64,000 nucleotides of DNA from NCBI GenBank assembly GCA_963556195.1, contig OY744529.1:62392580-62456579 (forward strand). Reading direction: 5' to 3'. Below the pieces are notes generated by a model that ran no database searches, had not been told where the DNA came from, and saw only the letters and a program-made list of their open reading frames with translations. This document shows positions 10,531-21,959 of this stretch, piece after piece. The stretch comes from Sepiola atlantica. Taxonomy: Eukaryota > Mollusca > Cephalopoda > Sepiida > Sepiolidae. Made by a program: the position numbers and the translations under genes. Each line of letters starts with the position of its first letter. The first letter of the stretch is position 1.

Positions 10531-11960
10531 TCGAGTAAAATAATTATATAGGTTTCAAAGATAGGAGTGGGAGTTTCTTGGGTTCTCTATTTTTCCCGGG
10601 TAACGCCCATGCACAGGTCCTGCTAGTAAATTATTATTGTACTTTGCAATAAGAGATTTAAGATCGATTTTTTTTCTTTAGCAATAAAGAAAGTATTTGT
10701 TAAAAATTATAAGTAAGTGTAGACAGAATGTGTAAGTAATTTTATATTTGAAGAGTATGAATATTATTTAAATAAAATAATGAGTTGAAAGGAAATGGTA
10801 ACTGATTTGAATTATTGAAAAATTGAAAAATAAATGGTAGGAATTTGGTTTATGTAAATCATGATAATAACAAATTTTGACCGGAAATACAAGTGACTGT
10901 ACAGAGGATTACATCTCAGAGAAGAAGAATAAAAAAAAATGTAGTCAAGGAAGTTTGTTAGTTAAAAGCGGTTTATAAAAAACCGTTAGTTTTCGTTAAT
11001 TCTAATTTTTATTTGAATAAGCCAAAAAACGTCATCTCCCTTTTGAACTTTGGCCGTGCTGGCAGAAACAAAGATAATACTTTAAATTGTGAGTATTTTG
11101 TCTGTAGTCACCGTTTATGAAGGGCGAATCACATAACTTGAATGGACATAGAAATGTAAAAAAAAAAGTCGAAGATATTACCTATTTGTTAGCACAGCAG
11201 ATCCTATCAGAATAAAAATGTAAATTTTGTTTAACAGTTATGAATGAAAGAAGGAAATGTATTAGCATTACTATGGAAGTTTGCTGCTGACAACATAATT
11301 GGCTTCCATCTTGAATTTACGTTTGCTGCAGAGAATATTCTGAGCAGGATAAGTTGTATCTGAAAAAAAAGAAGAATTATAATAAAAATGTATCGTCCAT
11401 AATGACATTCACCAACGTTCAACAAAGAAAGAAAGCTAGACAGAAGCAGATATGGAATTTTTATATTAGATGCTATTCAAGTCTGAAGTAGAAAATCCTC
11501 TATTTTTTGTATACAAATTTGTTATATATATATATACTAAAAAAACCTGATCAATTGCATCAGCAATGGAGCTCGGGCTTCTTTGAATCAGGAAAAAGTG
11601 AGTTTGCAAAGCCAATTAAATTTTAAGAATTTAAAAGGACAAATTCAAAATTAGTCTCTTTCTGATCGCTATCTCATTCTCTCTCCCCCTTTCTCTCTCT
11701 CACTCTCTTCCCCCCCCCTCTCTCTCTCTCTCTCTGCATGTACAGGTTAAATAATATTACTAGTTGTGGTGATATTTCCTTTTGTCTATAATGGACTATT
11801 CTCATCTTGAGTTTTATAATTGCAGTAGTCGACACGTTCACTGCCATCGCTCTCGTATCTTCTTGCTCTCTTGCTTCATCAATATATTTGCATGTATTTT
11901 GTGTGATTAAAATATATAGGAAAATGCCTTAGGGTAACAAGGGTTGATAGGTATATGTAT
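10531..11960. other. Non-coding AT-rich stretch
   Basis: No gene recognised. Includes a TC-rich low-complexity run near 11660-11735 and AT-rich DNA. Confidence 0.55.
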
Positions 11961-12400
11961 ATAATTATATATTTGTATCTACAGTATTCACTCCTAAACT
12001 AATTAACCAATCATTATGAATTTTGGAACACAGCTGTTAGGTGTAATGGGTGGTAATGTAGGTTATATTTAGTTTGATTTAGTTTTATGCAAAAGAGGTA
12101 AAAAAGGAGGTGGAAGCCCTTCACGAAAATTCAGATACCTCCGATTTTTGTGAAATCTTAACAATAGGTATTAGATATCAATTAATAAATATTCCTCAAA
12201 TTTCAGTTTCTTTGGGGTATTTTATTGTATTTTTAGGGCATAATATGGGCATAACCTCTCATTTGAAAATTCAAATATTTCAGATTTGCATTGAATTTGA
12301 TTCATAGTCATTAAAAACCAATTAAGCAAGATTCCCTGAATTTCTATTTTTTCTTAAGCTTTGAATTTAGGCATTTTCTAGATCAAAATTGGAATAAGGA
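11960..12400 (+). repeat. Dispersed repeat shared with 21150-21540
   Basis: ACTCCTAAACTAATTAACCA, TCATTATGAAT, CAGATACCTCCGATTTTTGT, ATTGCATTGAATTTGAT-like and AATTAAGCAAGATTC blocks occur in the same order at 21150-21540. They are related to the unit at 44480-44600. Non-coding mobile repeat of unclear class. Confidence 0.8.
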
Positions 12401-12960
12401 TTCTAGACATTGGTCACATTGAAAGAATGAATGAGTGTTCTTTAGTTAGTAGATGTAGAACTGTTGAAATAGCAGGGTCAGTTGGCAGGGGAAGGTCAAC
12501 AAAAACATTGGAAGAAGTAATAAGGATGGATTTGAGAGAGAAATAAATAAATATCAAGGCTAAAAACCACTCGAGGATAAGGGTTAATGAAATGGATAGA
12601 TTGTCAGTTGAATGATGAAGAATATTATGAAAGGATTGAAAATGATGAATATAATGAACAAATTTGATTACTTGTGAGAGCGGTTTATGACAAATATTTG
12701 TTGACATTGGATTTCAAAATAACTATGTTGTAGCCTGCATGGAAGCAGTCATGTGCTTATGTGTTCCGTGGATGGGAAGTACTTAGAAAGAAACTCTGTT
12801 CATGAAAATTCTGTTTGATTTTAGGCACATGGAGGAAGAAAGGAAATTTCTTTGCAGTTGTGGTAAGAAGACGAGTTCTTGTTGTGAATGTCTGACAGGG
12901 AGGAACCAGAGATTGAAGCTACGTCAAGTACTTTGCATGGATATAACTATAGAGTAGAGA
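12400..12960 (+). pseudogene. RTE-type LINE ORF2 C-terminus and 3' UTR
   Basis: The plus frame near 12400-12545 reads DIGHIERMNECSLVSRCRTV, then EIAGSVGRGR and LEEVIRMDLREK. These are the GHVER and GRPRKTWEEVI-type motifs at the end of RTE-like LINE proteins, followed to about 12960 by a degraded 3' region. It may be the 3' end of the copy at 9440-10530 separated by later insertions, since the two are in the same orientation. Confidence 0.8.
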
Positions 12961-13240
12961 AAGACTAACAATATGAGAGAGGGACTATAGAAAACTGAGA
13001 ACCGAAAAGATTATCCCCCACTAGATTGTAAAGTCGGTTTTGTACTCTGTCAATGTGGCAGCAGTACTCCACCTTAGGACGTATCTGACTGTTATATAGG
13101 TAGCGGATTGCATCAGAACTCAGGTAGTTTCTGGAGCGATAGAATGATCCAATCATTTTTCCATCAACCTTAGCAACAGATTGGATATAAGTCTTCCATG
13201 TTTTTTTATTATTTTTAATGTCACGTGCCATCTAATCTCT
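12960..13240 (-). pseudogene. Jockey-like LINE RT C-terminal fragment
   Basis: The minus-strand frame (88 codons from 13231) reads WKTYIQSVAKVDGKMIGSFY, then AIRYLYNSQIRPKVEYCCHI. This matches the thumb region of the LINE at 2902-5611 (KYIEDIAKAAAKKVGSLY and IRSCMEYCCHIW). A short relic with no flanking LINE sequence. Confidence 0.85.
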
Positions 13241-13416
13241 GAAACCCGGTGATAATTATGACACTTATTTAAGCATTCCATGACACATCGTTGGGTAACG
13301 AATTAAAAGAAAGAGAAAAGACAAAAACATTAATCAGACTTCTTTTCGTATCTGTTAAAACTCAAATAGCAACATATAACAGTCATCGTATGTAGAACAA
13401 AGAAAATAAATTTTAT

Positions 13417-14435
13417 TACCTCTGCCAAGGCAGATGTTATGTTTTAATTTGTCACTATGTTTGTTTGTGTACAGCCGAGCGTCCACATCACTTGACCAAT
13501 GGTCATAAAATTTCGTAAAAATATCACTCATAATCTAACTTAGAACTAATTTAATTAAGGGAAATCTAGTGCAAAGGTTAAGTCACGGTCACACTTTTGG
13601 CCATAACTTCGGTTCTATTCATTGTAAAGACTCACTACTTGGCCCATAATGTAACTAATGAAGTCTATGATTGTGACCTTGAAAAGTTTGTTCACAGTCG
13701 AAATTTTGACAGAATTTCAACTTTCGATTTTTCCAAATTTCATGTACTATCAAATATATGATCCCTTCGGTCGCATATTTTGTCTAGGCTGGAAGGATTA
13801 TATAATTGTGAAAGAACTACATACAATACGTAGTTAAAGCAAAATAAATTGTTTGGGACTATTAAAATAATGTCCAACGATATTGATAATGTTTACCCAT
13901 TGATTTATTTTTTCATTTATTTTCATTATCGTTTATATTAGAATTCATGTTTTCAAACATGACGTAAATTATAAATCTATGACATCACGCCAAAGCTATA
14001 ATTATTTTATTATGATAATGTTTTAGCTCTATTTATAAGAAAGCCTAAATAGAAGCTCACACTGAAGATATCAAGGTTTCGGTTTCGATTTCCGGTCATG
14101 GCATCCATTTTATTTGTTGGGAATTTATCATTTACTCTTAATGCAATAGTTTCCATTTCTAAAAGTAGTGAAGATCTCTGATATTTTGAAATGAGACAAA
14201 TTCAGCAGTGTATTTATTACGTTTAAAAAAATTGTAACTGACGGACGGACAGACAAACAAAATCTCTATTCATATAAGATGGATCTATAATTAACCAGCA
14301 TGCAAAATTTCAGCCTGATCAGATCAATAGTTTGTGAGTTAGCAACGATTGCAACTTCGGGAATACTTCATACAATATGGAGAAGTAAGGTCCAGATAAG
14401 ACTTTGGTCCATTCTTACTTAGTCAGGCGGAGGTA
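13417..14435. mobile_element. Non-autonomous element with inverted ends (about 1 kb)
   Basis: The 5' end TACCTCTGCC (13417-13426) is mirrored by GGCGGAGGTA (14426-14435), 9 of 10 positions complementary. The inside is non-coding and includes GACGGACGGACAGACAAAC and a TTTGTGAGTTAGCAACG block. Repeats starting with CCTCYGCC and ending GGCGGAGG occur in many marine invertebrates. Likely a non-autonomous DNA element; superfamily not determined and no clear target duplication seen. Confidence 0.65.
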
Positions 14436-14758
14436 TGCAGTTTAACAACTGACTTATGTTCTTGTTATAACTATAATCGACATATTTGCAACATGAATAG
14501 AGTCTGTCAATAAACATTGAATATTTTACAGAGATCGTTTCACTGCTTCTGATGTTATTGTTGCTACTACTGCTGGTACAAGGGTAGAACATCCGGGTTT
14601 CTCTACGTCACTACATTCTAATCTAAGACTAAAGACTAAAACATTGTCTGGTTTGTCTTTGATTTCACCAAAATCTGGGCTAGATGACAAGAGGACAGTT
14701 TTTTAGCGACTAAAGAAAATAAACCCCTAAGAACTTTGCAAATACCATCACATTGAGA

Positions 14759-15030
14759 CTATTTATCTTCCTCCCACAAGGTAAGATGTGACACAAGGTC
14801 GAGAAAGTGGGAAAAAACCAGCGCTCGAGAATTTGAGCACTCTGGCTGTTTAAAAATTGCCTGGGCAGCCCAGTCGGCATTCCCCGGTAGGGGCGCTTCA
14901 GGCGATTAGCAATAAACTAACCCCTTCTCAAAGGGTAAGAAGGCAAAGCCTGGGAGGGTGTACCTCCTAGAACTGCACAGGACGGACACCCGAAGGCCCG
15001 GACAATACCGGTTTATTGGGTGGGGTAAAA
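14759..15030 (-). mobile_element. Headless relative of the U2-headed SINE
   Basis: On the minus strand the body aligns with the 1921 element: ACCGGTATTGTCCGGGCCTT, GAACTGCAC-type junction, AGGAGGTACACCCTCCCAGG, CATTCCCC/CCGACTGGGCTGCCC core, then GACCTTGTGTCACATCTTAC and CTTGTGGGAGGAAG. The U2 head is absent; the copy starts about where the U2-derived part ends in the 1921 element. Flanking direct repeats acattgaga at 14750-14758 and 15031-15039 show it inserted in this truncated or headless form. Confidence 0.85.
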
Positions 15031-15335
15031 ACATTGAGATGTGTGCATTGTGGTGGTAACATTTAACTACAGCCAATCCCTACACCCATTCGTAGCAAAC
15101 TGAATTGACAACATTTTGTTCCAGAACAAAATACCAACACAAACAATTAGCTGTACCTACTCGGCGTTGCTCCGGAGTCTTTTTACTTTCATTTTTGCTT
15201 TTGCTTTTTAAACTATGCCGTTTGTTTGTTTGTTTTACCAAATTATTATTTTTTCTTCAAATAGGATTTTTAAATTTAAATTTAACCACTACGGTATCGT
15301 TTGGTTATCAAATTATTAATTGAACCTACCGGGAC

Positions 15336-16053
15336 TGACTGAAATTTGAGATTTTAGCAGTTCAACAACAGAACACAAGGTGACGTGCACAAAAGGAAAA
15401 ATATTCTAGAACCTTCCATATGCACATCTATAAAAAGTCAAGACAAACTAATGGCTAAATAAATTGTTCCCAGCAGTCAAGGAGACATCACGTCTCCATG
15501 TGGAAGTAAACCATACTTTTCCAGTCAACAAACACACACAACATTAATCTCACCCAGAGCCAATGTTGGGGAAATTACCTCCATATATCACCAGCATCAT
15601 CATCAGCATCAACAAAAAACAACTACAACGAGGCATAATCATTAGTATCGTTTACATAAAATCAGCTATGCACACCAACAACAACTATGGCAAACTACCA
15701 TCATCAGCATCGTCAACATAAAACCAGCAAACAGCTAAAAACTATTACTACTGCTGATATGCACACACAATTCTCAACCAACAGAATGTTATGCACACAT
15801 GAAGCAACCATATGAGACATACACACACTGCCTACATTGACTATTGACCTTACTTGCTTACAGTGTCTTACATAAATTCTCATACTAACAGAATGCAACA
15901 TACACACAAGCATACAAAAAGCCAGAACAACTCTTTCTCTCAATAACATATTGTTATCTTTGCAACCACTACTTATTGTATTTCATTCGTTGTTTGATCA
16001 TATGAATTTTATTCTATTTTTGTCTGACAGGCATTTTTACAACACCCATGACA
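15336..16053 (+). repeat. 5' LTR of a short LTR element
   Basis: Direct repeat of 16623-17391. Starts TGACTGAAATTTGAG and ends near CCATGACA. A TATA-like TCTATAAAAAG at about 15428 lies in both copies. The two copies are visibly diverged, so the insertion is old. The 5' boundary is uncertain by about 15 bases. Confidence 0.75.
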
Positions 16054-16622
16054 AATGGTATCCCCAACGTGTATTGAACATGCAATCCTAACAAATTTTC
16101 TTCTTCTGAACCTTCAAAAAACAATTAAAAAATCTCTTTTCTTCTCTAAAAAGAAATCGACATTGTATAGTTTTTCTATAGAGCACTACGTGTCTGTAGG
16201 GGAATTCTTTTTTAATAGCAACCACAACAGCAAAATAATCTTTTCAAGCATTAAAATGTGACCAACGAAGTCATCACCAAACACCATAGAAGAAGTCTCC
16301 AGTTTAATACAATACAGATGCATACGCACTAATTAATTACTCAATGACTTGACATCTATTGATCAACTCCTTGACGAAGGATTTATCAATCAACTTCGAA
16401 CAATATACTCCGACAACCATGCAGACCCATTTGCACTCGTCTCTTCAAAATTTGCAGATCTACTTAAAAACATTGCCCTCAAACAGCCGTGCAGATTCAC
16501 TTGCATGCTAACTTCGACAATAAGCAGACTCACTTGCATTTGTTGTTTAAAAAAACAGTGCAGAGACATTATATTTTGAAATATATTTCGACTATATTTT
16601 AGGAGAGAGCCCTTATCAGGGC

Positions 16623-17391
16623 TGGTTGCAATTTGAGGTCTTATCAGCCTGACAGCAGAACACAAAATGAAATGTGCATACTCGACCTAACCACCTATGC
16701 AAACAGTAGCCAATCAGTGTGTTAGGCATAGAAGAAAAAGTATTCTAGAACCTTCCAGATGCACATCTATAAAAAGCCAAGACAAACTAATGGCAAAATA
16801 AATCGTCACAGTCAACCAACGAGAGACCATATCTCCATGCTGAAGTAAACTTTAATTTTTTTACCAACAACCATGCACAGCATTGATCTTAGCCAGAGTC
16901 AATGTTGGAAAAATGACCTCTATATGTCATCATACTAGTACTATCCACAATCATCAGCATCGACAAACAACAACTATGACAAGCCGTAATTAGCAGCATC
17001 ATTTACATAAAATCAGTTATGCACACCAACAACAACTATTGTGAACCACTATCATCAGCATCGTCAACATTAAACCAGCAAACAGCTAAAAACTATTACT
17101 ACTGCTGATATGCACACACAATTATCTACCATTTTATGCTTACTTAAAGCAACCATATATGACATATATGCACATTGCCTACATAGACTATTGCACATGG
17201 TGTCTTGCATAAACTCTCATACTAACAGAATGCAACATGCATACACACATACAAAACAGCCAGAACATGTCTTTCTCTCAATAAAATATTGTTATCTTTA
17301 CAACCACTGTTTATCATATTTCATTCATTATTTGATCATTTGTATTTTATTTTATTTTTGTCTGGCATGCATTCTTACAACACCTGTGATA
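16623..17391 (+). repeat. 3' LTR of the short LTR element
   Basis: Shares with 15336-16053 the blocks TATTCTAGAACCTTCCA, GCACATCTATAAAAAG, ACAAACTAATGGC, CATCAGCATCGTCAACAT and AACTATTACTACTGCTGATA. It has about 50 extra bases near 16680-16735. Confidence 0.75.
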
Positions 17392-18077
17392 AACCAAATT
17401 GTTATGAAACTGTAACTAATTTTGGTAAGGTAATGTTTTAATCTATATTTATAAAATTATCGAATGTATATATAACTAATTTTGTGAAAGTAATGTTTAT
17501 TTGATCTATAAAATTATTGGGCGTAAATAGCTTCCAAAACTTTCAGTCTTTTAATACATGAGGATTTAAGATTTTTAAAGCCAGAAATATTTTTCTATTC
17601 AGGAGTTTATTCCTTTCAACTTTTGAAGAGTTACAAAGCAATTGATTCTTTTTTATCAACTATTAACAAGAGATTAAAATGGCTGACTTGTTTACAATTA
17701 AGCTGAAATTCATTCTGGTGGATATAATTTTGTAATTAAATTATTTTTTAAATAAAATTTTTTAAATTTTCGTTTTATTTTACAATACTGCATTTTTTAT
17801 GTCAATAAATATTCGATTAATAGTAAATAAAAAAAATAATGTGCAATTACCAAAGTTACGTTGGCCCTAGAAATATGCAGACACAGACACACGCGAAGTA
17901 GTCACACGATTTTATTAATGTAGAGATAAACATGCAGATACACATTCGTATCACTTCTTTCACTGCAGTATAAATAAATTGATACTTTGTCAAATCATTA
18001 TTATCCAAGGAATTTACACATTATTATTGTACAGGATAACCCACCCACTCACCCACCCACACTGCAAAAAAATAATT
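17392..18077. other. Non-coding AT-rich stretch
   Basis: No gene recognised. Contains a two-fold AACTAATTTTG-type direct repeat near 17415 and 17470. Confidence 0.5.
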
Positions 18078-18951
18078 CCAACCATGGAATCGTTAATAAC
18101 ATTCATAATCCTTTCTGCAATCCAATCATATTTGGTACAAATTAACTTCAGTGTATACTTGGCTTGTCCACCAAGTTTTAGTCACAAATGTCCAACAGTC
18201 TTTTTGTCACCGTTCAATGATATTCTCCTTTTGTGACACTGCCCTGATTTAAGCTGTGATAGCCCTTCCCTCCTCCCTTCAGTTCAAGAATAGTCTGGGA
18301 AGATTTATGATAACCTCAAATAAAAATTCTGGGGGATTAAGGTTTGGTGAGTGTGAAGCCCATTCAGGATCACTCCTTCTATTGATGAGATGATCACCAA
18401 AATGTCGTCACAGTTATTTGAAGTGTCATGAGTTGCAAGCTCACCAGAAGATTGTCTGTAGAGGCCACTGCACTCAATCAAATGCACTGCATGGGTTGAA
18501 ACCATGGGATCATTGATCTTTACTGGTTTGAAGATGAGAATGAATCATCAGTCATGATCAATACCGAGCGCTACCCCGTGGTTGTTAAGAAGTTTGGGGC
18601 AGCCTTGGGCAGACGAAGAGATGTTGTGAGGGAAAAATAATTGTCTAAACAGGATGGAGCAAGAAACGAGTGTATTAAAATTATGAACAATTTTGCACAT
18701 CATATCCATTTTTTTTAGCTCCTTACATTAAGTGGCTTCATGCCTTGTCTGGAGCGATTTCCATAAAAAAAAGTGTACTTGCGATGCTGAGGTGCACATT
18801 TGGAGCATATCGGCGATAAAACAAAGACTGTTGAACATTCATGACTGAAACTTGGTGGATAAGTCAGGCATAAACCAAAGTTTATTTGTACCAAATATAC
18901 TTGGATTGCAGAAACGATTGTAGATTTTATTAACGAATTCATGGGTGGTAT
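18078..18951. mobile_element. Mariner-like element with long inverted ends, internally inverted
   Basis: About 130 bp at 18078-18207 reappears as the reverse complement at 18819-18951; shared blocks include GCAATCCAA-TATATTTGGTAC and CACCAAGTTT. Between them lie two transposase-like pieces in opposite directions. The minus piece (about 18440 down to 18305) reads THDTSNNCDDILVI and NGLHTHQTLIPQNFYL. The plus piece (18500-18670) reads WFEDENESSVMINTERYPVV then, after a break, QDGA. These resemble the C-terminal and middle parts of Tc1/mariner-type transposases, in the wrong relative order and strand. Non-functional. Confidence 0.75.
18716..18775 (+). repeat. Short dispersed repeat shared with 62985-63044
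   Basis: AGCTCCTTACATTAAGTGGC and TTCATGCCTTGTCTGGAGCG then ATTTCCATAAAAAAAA match 62985-63044 with few differences. Its relation to the surrounding mariner-like element is unknown. Confidence 0.85.
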
Positions 18952-19299
18952 TTTCGGGGGGGAGGGGAGTAGTTACTCTGTAATTGAAAAATGTTCCTAG
19001 TCGGTTAAAGTATTTTTTGAAAGGAATTAAATTGGATTACACGTTATTGTTCTGAAAGACATGGTGGCATGAACTACATGATAAACTGGCTATTCAGAAT
19101 AAAATATTCATTTTGTAGGAGAGAATGTATCGATGAGAAATTTCAGGAAATAGACCGGCTTAACTTTATTTATAGATTTCATGAAAATGAACATATAGGT
19201 ATGCATTCGCATTCAACCTTCTTCAGATGCAACTTTACGAACTCGGGAATCTTTATGGAATTTCGAACTGAACCCGTTATTTAATCCTTAAGGTTGATT

Positions 19300-19462
19300 G
19301 TTCTCATTCCATCAGCCATGGCTGAGTAGAAGTATTAAGTTATTTTAATTTTATTCTTAGTTATTATCGCCTGTAGTGAGGATTGAACCTTCAACCTCCA
19401 GAAGACTGTCAGTTAGGACTGATTGATACTCTATGTCTTTATCTGTTGTGCCACTGGTCCAT
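19300..19462 (-). mobile_element. tRNA-derived SINE fragment
   Basis: On the minus strand a tRNA-like head starts about 19462. An A-box-like GTGGCACAACAGATAA lies near 19438-19453 and a B box GGTTCAATCC at 19380-19389, spaced as in a tRNA gene. The cloverleaf is too degraded to be a real tRNA. The body continues about 80 bp. No clear duplication found. Confidence 0.7.
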
Positions 19463-19640
19463 GTGGATTAAATAAAAGGTTCAGTTCAAAATTCTGTATA
19501 AGTTCCCAAGTTCCACATCAAGATTACAGAATATGAAAAGATGTATCTGAAGAAGCTCGGAGGTTACATCGGCCGAAACGTTGTGAAAAGAACAACCAAG
19601 ATGAGAAGAATAGTCTGAATAATTCAAATTATACAAATGT
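19463..19640. other. Penelope-type terminal motif, possible relic
   Basis: TATCTGAAGAAGCTCGG and CGGCCGAAACGTTGTGAAAA (about 19545-19590) have the CTGANGA-stem-GAAAC layout often seen at ends of Penelope-like repeats and in hammerhead ribozymes. Stem II would pair poorly here, so I treat it as a repeat relic, not a ribozyme. Confidence 0.35.
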
Positions 19641-19686
19641 TACTATGCTTTCAATTGAGCTTTCGTTAGAAAGAAAAATTATATTC

Positions 19687-20835
19687 TTATCTATGCATTT
19701 TAATCATCCCTGTAGAGAGATCTGGAGAAAGACAAAACCCCTTTCGCTCCATTGCAAGTTTTTGCCATTGTCTCAATATTGCCGATCCTTCCATTTTCTT
19801 GAACATTTGCAATTTGCTGAAGACTCTCGGATAAAAGTTTCCTATTTTACTTTGGACATAAAAATTGACAGAATTCAGTTTTAGCTTTTCACTCTGGCAA
19901 GATTGCCATAAGTCAGATAGTGCATTATACATACTAGAATTCAGTTCTGCTATTTGGTCTTTCTTGAAATTATTCCTATCTCCAGAATCAAGACGTTCTT
20001 TCTCTACATTATCAGTAAACTCTGCTATCTTAGGTTCACTTTCGAATTCTCCATCAAGGTTAGGGGTTCGAACAGAAAATGCGCTAATCATTTCATCCCT
20101 TCTGATACTTTCGGTAAGATAATGAAAATCATGTTTTGAATGATTAAGCTTTTCCAATTCCGAAGCAAGTGAGACATTATTCCTTAAAGATAATGTCGAA
20201 TTATACCAAGATTGGAAGGATTGTCTTTCTTCCATAAAATGAAACAATTCATCATATTTATCTTTCCAGTTGATCACTTCTTGTTTTGATTCCTGAAGAC
20301 TTGACTGCATTATTTTTATTGCATTATGGTCATTCACCTTTTCAGAACAGAGGTTTGCATTTTCACTTTTCAGTGTCTCAATTTTTGATAAAAGGCTCTG
20401 AATAGTTTTTCCTTGATGTGAATTTTCCCAGTTTTTAACTGCTAAATCTGAAAGTAAAATCTCATTCTGGTCATTCATCTTTGCAAGTTTTTCTAAGAAG
20501 TCTTTCCGTAATTCGTCCTTGTTTTCTTCAATCAAGTTAACCAACCGAACTGTCTCCAGATAAAGTTCATGGTTACTATCCTCTAAAGATGTTGATTTTT
20601 TTCTCAAACATGTTTCACAAATACTTGAAGAGCATTTCATTTTCACAAGAGAATCATATTTGAGCTGAATATCTTCTAAATCTTGAGAGTAAATTTCCAA
20701 TAATTGATCCTTTGAAGAAATTTTCTTCTTGAGTTGACCTATTTGCTGATTTGTAATTGTGAGTTCCTCTTCTAAGCAGACGATTTTATCAGACATTTTT
20801 TTGTTTTGAGAATCTTCGTCCCATTTTGATGTCAT
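19687..20835 (-). CDS. Intronless coiled-coil protein, 382 residues, unknown
   Basis: One uninterrupted frame from ATG at 20835 (MTSKWDEDSQNKK) to the stop after IKMHR at 19687. Residues about 15-200 are rich in E, K, Q, L and S with heptad-like spacing (CLEEELTITNQQIGQLKKKI), indicating long coiled coils. A Cys-rich spot, CSSSICETCLRKK, lies near residues 69-81. The C-terminal third is less coiled and ends in a basic segment (RQWQKLAMERKGF). No catalytic, membrane or signal motif is seen. Its length without stops stands out in this AT-rich DNA. It could be a single-exon host gene, one large exon of a longer gene, or a retrocopy. I do not recognise a family. Confidence 0.6.
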   Translation of the reverse strand: MTSKWDEDSQNKKMSDKIVCLEEELTITNQQIGQLKKKISSKDQLLEIYSQDLEDIQLKYDSLVKMKCSSSICETCLRKKSTSLEDSNHELYLETVRLVNLIEENKDELRKDFLEKLAKMNDQNEILLSDLAVKNWENSHQGKTIQSLLSKIETLKSENANLCSEKVNDHNAIKIMQSSLQESKQEVINWKDKYDELFHFMEERQSFQSWYNSTLSLRNNVSLASELEKLNHSKHDFHYLTESIRRDEMISAFSVRTPNLDGEFESEPKIAEFTDNVEKERLDSGDRNNFKKDQIAELNSSMYNALSDLWQSCQSEKLKLNSVNFYVQSKIGNFYPRVFSKLQMFKKMEGSAILRQWQKLAMERKGFCLSPDLSTGMIKMHR

Positions 20836-21149
20836 TTTATTTATGAATAAAAAGAACTATAGCTCATATAAACACTTAGATTATTTCAAGATATTAACTA
20901 AAAAGTTTATACCAATAAAATTATTCCCTATTTTAGGAGTGACCAACAGCTAGTCAAATAAATAAAAATGATGACAAAAGCAAAGCAAAAGTTGTCAAGG
21001 TTCATTTAGAATAAAAATAAAAGATGTCATGTGATTAGTGACATCATAATTTTTTGTGACATCATGACTTTGATCAGTGGATTTAACTTTACATGTTTCT
21101 ATTTTAAATCTCTATCTACATAAAGTTATTTTATGTTTATATTTTTGTA
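20836..21149. other. Region upstream of the coiled-coil ORF
   Basis: AT-rich. TGTGACATCATGA and GTGACATCATAA-type repeats occur at 21030-21070. No clear promoter can be named. Confidence 0.4.
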
Positions 21150-21540
21150 TATACAGGATTAACTCCTAAACTAAGTAATCGATCATTATGAATCATTTCG
21201 TGAAAATTCAGATACCTCCGATTTTTATGAATTTTTAACAATAGGTATTAGACATCAATTAAAAAATATTCCCAAAATTTTAGTTTCTTTTGAGTATTTT
21301 ATCAGGTTTTAGGTGGCATAATATGGACAAATTAAAATATTGCAGATTTGCATTGAATTTGATCCATAGTCATTAGACATCAATTAAGCAAGATTCATTG
21401 AATTTCAGTTTCTTCTTAAGACCCCTTAAGTTTAAGCTTTGAATTTTAGACATTTTCTAGAATCCAAATCATGTAATGGAGTTTGATCAAAATTACAATA
21501 ATGATTCTAGATATAAGGTTTAGTATTGTTATATCTTGAT
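21150..21540 (+). repeat. Dispersed repeat shared with 11960-12400
   Basis: Same ordered blocks as 11960-12400, including AAAATTCAGATACCTCCGAT, AACAATAGGTATTAGA and AATTAAGCAAGATTC, with small indels. Confidence 0.8.
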
Positions 21541-21959
21541 TTTAATCTTCGTAAGATGATGTAAAAGTGGTGCAATGCTGTTCTGTTTGGAGAATTAATT
21601 TTACTCAGCTTGGGACGAATATTCTTTTAGTTATATATAAGATGAAGTTTTTTAACGTTTTGTCACCATTTTTAATGAACATATCTATTTTTATACAGTT
21701 AATTTTACTTTACTTCATATACAAACTCTCCTCCTTCTCTGTTCCACTTGATAATTTCAATTGCTGTCTCTTCATTTCAAAACAAATTAATAATAATAAT
21801 TAATAAAAAATGTAAGTTTTTCTTTTCAGTTTAGAATTAATACTATCTTCCAATTGTGTGTAATTAAATAATTGCTTTTTTTTTAATACTTACATAAAAT
21901 TTGAATCTATAGAAGTGGAAATATTTGTTCCAAAATATGTTAACACTGTAAAGCATGAT

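Larger units (their letters stand above)
15336..17391 (+). mobile_element. Non-coding LTR element (TRIM-like, about 2 kb)
   Basis: Two direct repeats of about 720-770 bp flank only about 570 bp with no gag or pol frame. Directly after the left repeat AA then TGGTATCCCCAACG (16056-16069) looks like a tRNA primer-binding site. Just before the right repeat AGGAGAGAG could be a polypurine tract. The layout fits a non-autonomous terminal-repeat element, but no exact target duplication was found, so a plain tandem duplication is not excluded. Confidence 0.65.

Noticed and set aside
19545..19592. Hammerhead ribozyme (CTGAAGA...CGAAAC)
   Set aside because: Stem II would have mismatches next to the core and stem I/III are not convincing; kept only as a Penelope-type motif.
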